Source: Pseudomonadota bacterium
GTDB lineage: Bacteria > Pseudomonadota > Alphaproteobacteria > Rhizobiales > Xanthobacteraceae
DNA length: 5,677 bases
Reading direction: 5' to 3'
NCBI GenBank assembly: GCA_023387555.1
Contig: JAEWHY010000605.1
Coordinates: 1-5,677 of the forward strand
Shown here: positions 1 through 5,400 of the stretch, piece after piece
Numbering within the stretch: position 1 is the first letter of the stretch
Layout of the letters: each line of letters starts with the position of its first letter
The notes under the pieces: model-generated
The model's database searches: none
What the model was told of the DNA's origin: nothing
Seen by the model: the letters and a program-made list of their open reading frames with translations, nothing else
Position numbers and translations under genes: made by a program

Positions 1-914
1 GAGATGCAGAAGACCGTATAACCCTGCCCGACCAGATAGCGGATGAGCGAATTGTGAGGCGACAGATCGAGGATGTAATACTTCATGATCCAGGCCGGCA
101 CGATCAGCACCGGCTCCGCGAACACCGTTGGCGTTGTCGGAGCGTACTGAATCAGCTCGATCAGGTGATTACGAAGCACCACCTTTCCGGGCGTGACGGC
201 AACGTCCTTGCCGACGACAAAATTTTCGGTGCCAACCGGAGGCCGTCCCTGTGCTTGCCGGCCGACGTCCTCCAGCCAGTTGTGAAAACCCTCGGCGAAA
301 TTGGCGCCTCCGGTCTTGATGGTCCTCTCGATCACCTCGGGATTGGCAAACGGGTTGTTGGACGGCGAGAAGACGTCGAGCAACTGACGTGTCACGAAAG
401 ACACGATCTCCTCATGATGCGGCGTGACGCCCGGCACCTCATGGGTGACATTGTGCCACCACTGCTGGTTCAGCAGGAACGCCTGGGCCCAGAAGCTGAA
501 CGGCTGCCGCTCCCAGCCCTTGGCCCTGAAACGGTTGTCTCCCCGCAGCGGCTCGATACAGGGCCGTGCATGCGGCTGCGTGGAGGCCAGCGCGAGATAA
601 TTGGCCAGACGCCCTGACTTGCGAAGCGCCTTGTAGACAAGGTCCAGTCGCTTGCCGGGCGCGGAAGCAAGGTGGAACGACCAGTCGAACAAGGCCAGCG
701 CAAGCCCCGCCGGGGACAAGCCGCCGGTCATCTGCGCGCTCAACGCCTCGCTCATGCGATCGATCGCGCGGAAGCCCTCCATCGTGAGATGGGCGTCAGC
801 GCTCTCCCCCGTGACCGCCGGCGGCTCCGCATGTCCCGGCTGCGGAAGGGTCATCACCGCGGTCCCGCGGTCCCGCGTGGCCGGAAGTTCTGTATGCGAG
901 GGAGCGACGGTCAT
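1..914 (-). CDS. phaC: Poly-beta-hydroxybutyrate (PHA) synthase, class I-type, N-terminal part (3' end outside window)
   Basis: PHA synthases polymerise hydroxyacyl-CoA, usually 3-hydroxybutyryl-CoA, into cytoplasmic storage granules. The reverse strand is open for 304 codons from ATG 914 to the left edge. Residues about 50-97 resemble the short N-terminal PHB-synthase domain (MTGGLSPAGLALALFDW, then a SAPGKRLDL stretch). The core synthase N-domain follows: RFRAKGWERQPF (128-139), NNPFANPEV (186-194) and the GGANFAEGFHNWLED stretch (202-216). The start of the alpha/beta-hydrolase fold, with KYYILDLSPHNSLIRYL and GQGYTVFCIS, lies at the window edge. The catalytic Cys lipase-like box, Asp and His would lie beyond the edge, so activity cannot be judged. 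ATG 914 is chosen because GGAAGGG sits 9 bases upstream and the frame is open; ATG at 782 (Met45) is a weaker alternative. Divergent from the exporter operon. A FixK/FNR box upstream predicts low-oxygen induction. A related alpha/beta-hydrolase not acting on PHB is less likely. Confidence 0.93.
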   Translation of the reverse strand, partial: MTVAPSHTELPATRDRGTAVMTLPQPGHAEPPAVTGESADAHLTMEGFRAIDRMSEALSAQMTGGLSPAGLALALFDWSFHLASAPGKRLDLVYKALRKSGRLANYLALASTQPHARPCIEPLRGDNRFRAKGWERQPFSFWAQAFLLNQQWWHNVTHEVPGVTPHHEEIVSFVTRQLLDVFSPSNNPFANPEVIERTIKTGGANFAEGFHNWLEDVGRQAQGRPPVGTENFVVGKDVAVTPGKVVLRNHLIELIQYAPTTPTVFAEPVLIVPAWIMKYYILDLSPHNSLIRYLVGQGYTVFCI

Positions 915-923
915 CGATCGAAA

Positions 924-930
924 CCCTTCC
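924..930 (-). promoter_or_regulatory. phaC ribosome binding site
   Basis: On the reverse strand GGAAGGG lies 9 bases before ATG 914, a good Shine-Dalgarno match at normal spacing. It is the last of three GGAAG motifs in the phaC leader, and it fixes the start at 914 rather than the downstream in-frame ATG at 782. Confidence 0.75.
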
Positions 931-932
931 GG

Positions 933-966
933 TTCGAAGCCTTCCCGAATTCGAAGTCTTCCTGAA
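933..966 (-). repeat. 17-bp direct tandem repeat in the phaC leader, carrying repeated GGAAG motifs
   Basis: Two abutting 17-base units, TTCGAAGCCTTCCCGAA (933-949) and TTCGAAGTCTTCCTGAA (950-966), differ at two positions, both C/T. A degraded third unit (TCGAA at 918-922, CTTCC at 926-930) continues the pattern into the ribosome binding site. On the phaC transcript this gives GGAAGAC, GGAAGGC and GGAAGGG, about 15-17 bases apart just before the start codon. The repeat is seen directly; a role in translation is inference. Confidence 0.7.
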
Positions 967-973
967 AATCACG

Positions 974-989
974 GCGGGCGCTTGCCCGC
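974..989 (-). other. GC-rich hairpin in the predicted phaC 5' leader
   Basis: GCGGGC (974-979) and GCCCGC (984-989) form a perfect 6-bp stem with a 4-base loop. It would lie in the untranslated leader of phaC, about 60 bases before the start codon. On the phaC strand it is followed by CGTGATTTTCAGG, with only four consecutive T, so it is a poor intrinsic terminator. It could be a leader structure or a chance GC inverted repeat. Confidence 0.4.
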
Positions 990-1024
990 GGAACCAAGGC
1001 ACTAGCTGCCAATCCTGCGCCGGA

Positions 1025-1030
1025 TTTGTA
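1025..1030 (-). promoter_or_regulatory. Candidate -10 element of the phaC promoter
   Basis: The reverse strand reads TACAAA (followed by T), matching TATAAT at four of six positions. Its centre lies 33 bases from the centre of the FixK/FNR box. This is close to the spacing expected when an FNR-type activator binds at -41.5 (class II promoter). Transcription would start near 1019, giving a leader of about 105 bases. This is inferred from spacing and sequence only. Confidence 0.5.
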
Positions 1031-1040
1031 CCGTGTTACG

Positions 1041-1060
1041 CGATCAACATATGTTGATCG
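1041..1060. promoter_or_regulatory. Perfect 20-bp palindrome, candidate operator
   Basis: CGATCAACATATGTTGATCG is a perfect 20-base palindrome in the phaC-exporter intergenic region. By chance such a palindrome is expected about 0.005 times in a window this size (4^-10 per position). Its right arm contains the TTGAT half-site of the FixK/FNR box, so the two elements overlap by seven bases. Its own half-sites face the opposite way (ATCAA-N6-TTGAT) to a FixK/FNR box, which suggests a second dimeric regulator. No regulator gene is visible in the window. Confidence 0.6.
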
Positions 1061-1067
1061 GCATCAA
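1054..1067 (-). promoter_or_regulatory. FixK/FNR (Anr)-type operator upstream of phaC
   Basis: TTGATCGGCATCAA is an exact match to the TTGAT-N4-ATCAA consensus bound by FNR, FixK, AadR and related CRP/FNR-family regulators. These control genes for low-oxygen growth in alphaproteobacteria. Strand is assigned by the matching -10 element on the phaC side; the site itself is symmetric. Its centre (1060.5) is about 146 bases from the phaC start and about 443 from the adaptor start. In the plus direction the position expected for a -10 element reads TGAATT (1088-1093), a weaker match. Control of phaC is therefore better supported than control of the exporter. Confidence 0.78.
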
Positions 1068-1205
1068 AGGGCGCTCCCGACCGTTGCTGAATTGTTGTCC
1101 TTGATGCTCGCGTTTTCCTTCTCGCCATCCAGGACGGCAAAGATGCGCAAGATGCGTATGACGACGCTTATCTGCCTTCGCGTTCTCTCCGCTTGAAAAC
1201 GGTTC

Positions 1206-1219
1206 TCCGGCGCGCCGGA
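1206..1219. repeat. 14-bp GC-rich perfect palindrome
   Basis: TCCGGCGCGCCGGA reads the same on both strands. It lies in the non-coding region ahead of the exporter operon. It has no loop and no following T-run, so it is not a terminator. In GC-rich DNA such palindromes arise fairly often, and no function is assigned. Confidence 0.4.
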
Positions 1220-1267
1220 ACGGAATAGTCTTTTCGTAGAAGCGCCAGCAGATACCGATGCGACGAT

Positions 1268-1313
1268 GCTCGCGGGGGCGCGCCATGACAGCACGTTCAG
1301 GTCTGCCGCGAGC
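1268..1313. repeat. 8-bp inverted repeat with a 30-base loop
   Basis: GCTCGCGG (1268-1275) and CCGCGAGC (1306-1313) are exact reverse complements. They could form a stem in a leader transcript of the exporter operon, but the large loop and GC-rich setting make chance plausible. Confidence 0.3.
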
Positions 1314-1489
1314 CGCTCACATCCGTTGCGACGAAGACGGCGAACGTCGTCTTGATGCCATCTGCTCCGGATACATGTTCTCCGGATAAACGACACCCGC
1401 CGCGCGCAAACATCGAGCCTTGATCGTGCAAACGGCGGCATCGCGCCCGATAACGGTCCGTGTTGGCGTTCGCTGGGCCTTCCGGCGAC

Positions 1490-1494
1490 AAGGA
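1490..1494 (+). promoter_or_regulatory. Ribosome binding site of the HlyD-family adaptor gene
   Basis: AAGGA lies 9 bases before ATG 1504. It supports this start over the in-frame TTG at 1420 and ATG at 1543, neither of which has a comparable site. Confidence 0.6.
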
Positions 1495-1503
1495 CAAAAG
1501 GCC

Positions 1504-2610
1504 ATGAGTGCTGTCCGCAAGACCACGAACAAGACCACGAAGATGAGTTCCGTCAGCAAGCCCTTGCTTCTGGTGGTTCTCCTGGCAGCGCTGGCCGCGG
1601 GTGGGTATTACGCGTGGCAGCAGCTCTCCGGAACCCGTCTGCCCGCCGGAATCGCAAGCGGCAACGGACGCATCGAGGCGACCGAGGTCGACATCTCCAC
1701 AAAGACCGCCGGGCGGGTCAAGGAGATCCTGGTCAACGAAGGAGACTTCGTCGAGAAGGGTCAGGTCCTTGCCCGTATGGACACCGAACAGCTCGAAGCA
1801 AAGCGCAACCAGGCCGAAGCGGAGTTGAGACGGTCGGTCATTGCGATCGATACCGCCAAAAGCCTCGTTGCGCAGCGGGAGGCGGAACGCGAATCCGCCG
1901 CCGCTGTCGTCGCACAACGCGAAGCCCAGCTCGATGCCGCCGAACGAAAGCTCGCCCGCTCCAAGGAATTGCTCAAGTCCAGGACGGCAAGCCAGCAGGT
2001 CTATGACGACGATCGGGCCGCCGAACAGGCGGCCCGCGCGGCTGTCGGCTCGGCGAAAGCTCAGCTTGCAGCAACAGAGGCCGCCATCGGCGCGGCGAAA
2101 GCCCAGGTCGTGGATGCGCAAGCCGCCGTCGAGGCCGCCAAGGCCGCCATCTCCAGTATCGTTGCAGACATCAACGACAGCATCCTGAGAGCGCCACGGG
2201 ATGGGCGCGTTCAATACCGCGTGGCTCAGCCCGGTGAGGTTCTGTCGGCCGGCGGACGCGTCCTCAATCTTGTCGATCTCGGCGACGTGTTCATGACCTT
2301 CTTCCTGCCGACCGCCCAGGCCGGCCGCCTGGCGCTCGGCAGCGATGTTCGCCTCGTGCTCGACGCGGCCCCGCAATATGTCATCCCGGCGAAAGTCAGC
2401 TTTGTCTCCGACGTTGCGCAGTTCACGCCCAAGACCGTCGAGACCGAAGAAGAGCGGCAGAAGCTGATGTTTCGTGTGAAGGCCAAGATTCCACCGGAGC
2501 TTCTGAAGAAACACGTCCGGCAGGTGAAGACCGGGCTGCCGGGCATGGCCTACACGAAAGTCGACTCGTCGGCGCAATGGCCCGAGAACCTGGCACATAC
2601 GGTCGAGTAA
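1504..2610 (+). CDS. HlyD-family periplasmic adaptor (membrane fusion protein), YhiI-like
   Basis: The 368-residue adaptor should link the inner-membrane ABC exporter to the periplasm, and possibly to an outer-membrane channel. A basic cytoplasmic N-terminus is followed by one membrane anchor at about 19-38 (PLLLVVLLAALAAGGYYAW). The first lipoyl/biotinyl-like half lies at about 53-93 (GNGRIEATEVDI, then AGRVKEILVNEGDFVEKGQ and ARMD). A long Ala/Glu/Lys-rich coiled-coil hairpin spans about 96-222. The second lipoyl half begins at SILRAPRDGRV (226-236), with VAQPGEVLSAGG after it, and a C-terminal beta-barrel region ends in KTGLPGMAYTKV. Length is close to E. coli YhiI, and gene order matches yhiI-rbbA-yhhJ. 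The start at 1504 has an AAGGA site; ATG 1543 (Met14) is possible and would also keep the anchor. The stop is 2 bases before the next gene, so the genes are probably cotranscribed. Family is certain; substrate is unknown. Confidence 0.93.
   Translation: MSAVRKTTNKTTKMSSVSKPLLLVVLLAALAAGGYYAWQQLSGTRLPAGIASGNGRIEATEVDISTKTAGRVKEILVNEGDFVEKGQVLARMDTEQLEAKRNQAEAELRRSVIAIDTAKSLVAQREAERESAAAVVAQREAQLDAAERKLARSKELLKSRTASQQVYDDDRAAEQAARAAVGSAKAQLAATEAAIGAAKAQVVDAQAAVEAAKAAISSIVADINDSILRAPRDGRVQYRVAQPGEVLSAGGRVLNLVDLGDVFMTFFLPTAQAGRLALGSDVRLVLDAAPQYVIPAKVSFVSDVAQFTPKTVETEEERQKLMFRVKAKIPPELLKKHVRQVKTGLPGMAYTKVDSSAQWPENLAHTVE
1518..1541 (+). repeat. 12-bp perfect tandem duplication near the adaptor start
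   Basis: CAAGACCACGAA occurs twice back to back (1518-1529 and 1530-1541), encoding most of a KTTNKTTK segment ahead of the membrane anchor. The repeat is in frame and adds positive charge to the cytoplasmic tail. It separates the two candidate ATG starts at 1504 and 1543, and is probably a replication-slippage product. Confidence 0.6.
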
Positions 2611-2612
2611 CC

Positions 2613-5399
2613 ATGCGTTCGCCTGACAGCCACGGTGCAGCGTTCGGCCACGTCGTTCAACTCGACGATGTCAGTCTTTTCTACGGGGACAAACAGGCGC
2701 TGCAGAATATCACCCTCGACCTGCCGGCCGCATTCATGGTTGGCCTGATCGGGCCGGATGGCGTCGGGAAATCGAGCCTGCTTTCGCTGATCGCAGGCGC
2801 GCGCGTCGTGCAATTCGGCCGGATCGAGGTGCTCGGCGGAGACATCGCCGATTCCAAACATAGGCAATCTGCCTATCCCCGCATCGCCTATATGCCTCAG
2901 GGGCTTGGCAAGAATCTCTACACGACGCTGTCGGTCTACGAGAATATCGATTTCTTCGGCCGGCTGTTCGGGCACGACAGGGCGGAACGCCACCGGCGCA
3001 TCGGCGAGCTTCTGGAACGGACCGGCATGGCGCCGTTCGCCGACCGGCAAGCCGGCAAGCTGTCCGGCGGCATGAAGCAGAAGACCAGTTTGTGCTGTTC
3101 GCTCATTCACGATCCGGACCTCTTGATCCTCGACGAGCCGACAACCGGCGTCGATCCCCTGTCGCGGCGTCAGTTCTGGGAGCTGATCGACAGCATTCGC
3201 AGCGACCGGCCCGGCATGAGCGTGATCGTCTCGACCGCCTACATGGAGGAGGCGGCCCGGTTCGACTGGCTGGTGGCCATGAACGACGGCGGTGTCCTCG
3301 CAACCGGCACGCCGCAGGAACTGCTGCGACAGACCGCGACACCCAATCTCGACGCGGCATTCATTGCCCTCCTGCCCGAGGATGCACGCAAGGATCACCA
3401 CAAGGTGGTCATCCCCCCGCGCCAGCCACGAGCCGATGGCACGCCGGCGATCGAGGCCGAGCATGTCACGGTGCGCTTCGGTGACTTTACCGCCGTCAAC
3501 GATGTCAGCTTCCGTATCCAGCAGGGCGAGATCTTCGGGTTTCTCGGCTCCAATGGCTGCGGCAAGACCACCACCATGAAGGTCCTGACCGGTCTTCTGC
3601 CGGCAAGCGCCGGCACGGCCCGGCTGATTGGAAGCGAGGTCGATCCGCGCGACATCGAGGTCCGGCGCAAGGTCGGCTACATGAGCCAGGCGTTCTCGCT
3701 CTATTCGGAACTGACCGTCCGGCAGAACCTGTGGCTGCATGCGCAATTGTTCAGCATGCCCGAAAAGACCATTCCGGACCGGGTCGCCGAAATCTCCGCA
3801 CGCTTCGGCTTGACCGATATCATGGACACGCTGCCGGATGCGCTGCCTCTCGGCCTGCGCCAGCGGCTGTCGCTTGCGGTCGCGCTGATCCATTCGCCGG
3901 AGATCCTGATCCTCGACGAGCCGACCTCCGGCGTCGATCCGATCGCGCGCGACGGCTTCTGGCAGATGCTGTCCGATCTGTCGCGCAACGACAACGTCAC
4001 CATCTTCGTTTCGACCCATTTCATGAACGAGGCGGAGCTCTGCGACCGCATCTCGCTGATGCATGCCGGAAAGGTGCTGGTCAGCGATACGCCTGCCGCC
4101 ATCATGAAGAACAAGAATGCAGCAACGCTCGAGGACGCCTTCATCGCCTATCTCGAGGCGGCGATCACCGCGCCTGCGGAGCGAGCCGAAGCGGAGCCGG
4201 TGCAAGCCGAGGCCGAAGCGGAAGCAAGGGCCCAGCCGGTCGTACCTGCACAGACTGCGCCCTCTCACCCGTACTTCGACGTGCGGCGCATGCTGGCCTA
4301 TACCCGGCGCGAGGCGCTCGAACTGCGGCGCGATCCGATCCGCGCGACGCTTGCGATTCTCGGCAGCGTCATCCTGATGTTCGTGCTCGGCTACGGCCTC
4401 AACATGGACGTCGAAGACCTGACGTTCGCCGTCCTCGATCGCGACGATACGACGGTCAGCCGGGACTACGCCCTGCAGATTGCCGGCTCGCGCTATTTCA
4501 CCGAAAAGCCGCCGATCACCGATTACGACGACCTGGACCGCCGGATGCGCTCCGGCGAGATCAGTCTTGCCATCGAGATCCCTCCGGGCTTCGGCCGGGA
4601 CGCCACGCGCGGACGGCCGGTCGAGGTCGGTGCCTGGATCGACGGGTCGATGCCATCGCGCGCGGAAACCATCCAGGGCTACGTGCAGGGCATCCATAAC
4701 GCCTGGCTGTCGCAGAAGGCGCATCAACTCTACGGCGACGCGGCAAACGCCGGCGCGTTCCAGCTCGCGGTTCGCTATCGCTACAATCCGGATCTCAAGA
4801 GCATCGTGGCGATGGCGCCCGGCGTCATACCGGTGCTGCTCCTTGTCATACCGGCGATGCTGGCCTCGCTCAGCGTGGTTCGCGAAAAGGAGCTCGGCTC
4901 GATCATCAATTTCTACGTGACGCCGGTGACGCGCTTCGAGTTCCTGATCGGCAAGCAGCTGCCCTACATCGCGCTGGCGTTCCTGAACTTTCTGCTGCTG
5001 ACCGCGTTCGCGATCTTCGCGTTCCGGGTGCCGTTCACCGGCAGCTTCCTCACCTTTGCCGCCGCCGCGCTGATCTACGCCGCGGTCGCGACCGGGATGG
5101 GCCTCGTCATATCCTCGTTCATCACCAGCCAGATCGCCGCGATCTTCGGCACCGCACTCGCGACGCTGATCCCCGCCGTCCAGTATTCCGGACTGGTCGA
5201 TCCGGTGTCCTCGCTGCGGGGCATGGGCTATGTGATCGGCAGCCTCTACCCGACCACCTATTTCGTCACGATCACCCGCGGCACCTTCTCGAAGGGCCTC
5301 GGCTTCGACGACCTCGCCAGTTCCTTCATTCCGCTGCTGATCGCCGCTCCCGTGCTGATCGCCCTGAGCGCGGCGCTCCTCAGGAAGCAGGCCTCGTGA
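2613..5399 (+). CDS. rbbA: RbbA-type ABC exporter: two ATPase domains fused to an ABC-2 permease
   Basis: The 928-residue protein has the domain order and length of E. coli RbbA/YhiH (about 911). ATPase domain 1: Walker A GPDGVGKSS (47-55), signature LSGGMKQ (150-156), Walker B LLILDEP (170-176), and STAYM (207-211) with Ala209 at the switch-His position. ATPase domain 2: Walker A GSNGCGKTT (312-320), altered signature LPLGLRQ (411-417), Walker B ending LDEP (434-437), and STHFM with His469. An Ala/Glu-rich linker (about 520-541) leads to the ABC-2 region. This has a first membrane helix at about 577-596, an extracytoplasmic domain to about 730, and five further helices starting near 733. Its role is ATP-driven export with the adjacent adaptor and second permease. 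E. coli RbbA was named for ribosome association; that role is not shown here. ATG 2613 is chosen because it follows the upstream stop by 2 bases and leaves a short tail before domain 1. ATG 2577 would overlap the adaptor gene; neither start has a strong ribosome binding site. Confidence 0.94.
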   Translation: MRSPDSHGAAFGHVVQLDDVSLFYGDKQALQNITLDLPAAFMVGLIGPDGVGKSSLLSLIAGARVVQFGRIEVLGGDIADSKHRQSAYPRIAYMPQGLGKNLYTTLSVYENIDFFGRLFGHDRAERHRRIGELLERTGMAPFADRQAGKLSGGMKQKTSLCCSLIHDPDLLILDEPTTGVDPLSRRQFWELIDSIRSDRPGMSVIVSTAYMEEAARFDWLVAMNDGGVLATGTPQELLRQTATPNLDAAFIALLPEDARKDHHKVVIPPRQPRADGTPAIEAEHVTVRFGDFTAVNDVSFRIQQGEIFGFLGSNGCGKTTTMKVLTGLLPASAGTARLIGSEVDPRDIEVRRKVGYMSQAFSLYSELTVRQNLWLHAQLFSMPEKTIPDRVAEISARFGLTDIMDTLPDALPLGLRQRLSLAVALIHSPEILILDEPTSGVDPIARDGFWQMLSDLSRNDNVTIFVSTHFMNEAELCDRISLMHAGKVLVSDTPAAIMKNKNAATLEDAFIAYLEAAITAPAERAEAEPVQAEAEAEARAQPVVPAQTAPSHPYFDVRRMLAYTRREALELRRDPIRATLAILGSVILMFVLGYGLNMDVEDLTFAVLDRDDTTVSRDYALQIAGSRYFTEKPPITDYDDLDRRMRSGEISLAIEIPPGFGRDATRGRPVEVGAWIDGSMPSRAETIQGYVQGIHNAWLSQKAHQLYGDAANAGAFQLAVRYRYNPDLKSIVAMAPGVIPVLLLVIPAMLASLSVVREKELGSIINFYVTPVTRFEFLIGKQLPYIALAFLNFLLLTAFAIFAFRVPFTGSFLTFAAAALIYAAVATGMGLVISSFITSQIAAIFGTALATLIPAVQYSGLVDPVSSLRGMGYVIGSLYPTTYFVTITRGTFSKGLGFDDLASSFIPLLIAAPVLIALSAALLRKQAS

Positions 5400-5400
5400 G

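Larger units (their letters stand above)
1068..1503. other. Long intergenic stretch without a supportable gene
   Basis: These 436 bases separate the FixK/FNR box from the exporter operon. Short open frames of 80-125 codons exist on the reverse strand, but none has a ribosome binding site or a recognisable protein sequence. No convincing sigma-70 promoter was found for the plus-strand operon: TTGATG (1352-1357) and TTGATC (1420-1425) lack a -10 box at normal spacing. The stretch contains a 14-bp palindrome (1206-1219) and an 8-bp inverted repeat (1268-1313). It may be a long leader or a decayed region. Confidence 0.55.

Noticed and set aside
54..617. Plus-strand open frame of 187 codons opposite phaC
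   Set aside because: The reverse strand encodes diagnostic PHA synthase motifs over the same bases, and this frame has no recognisable domain.
974..989. The GC hairpin as an intrinsic terminator
   Set aside because: Only four consecutive T follow it on the phaC strand, after an interruption, and it lies between promoter and gene rather than after a gene.
1041..1060. Reading the 20-bp palindrome itself as a FixK/FNR box
   Set aside because: Its half-sites are ATCAA-N6-TTGAT, the reverse orientation and wrong spacing. The true match is the shifted dyad at 1054-1067.
1064..1441. Reverse-strand open frames of 125 and 80 codons (1064-1441 and 1044-1286) in the intergenic region
   Set aside because: No ribosome binding site, Arg-rich unrecognisable translation, and one runs through the operator palindrome.
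1420..1454. TTGATC with GATAAC as a sigma-70 promoter for the adaptor gene
   Set aside because: The spacer is 23 bases, too long for a standard promoter.
1297..2598. Open reverse-strand frame of 433 codons opposite the adaptor gene
   Set aside because: Low-complexity Gly/Leu/Arg/Asp translation with no known fold; the opposite strand encodes a clear HlyD-family protein.
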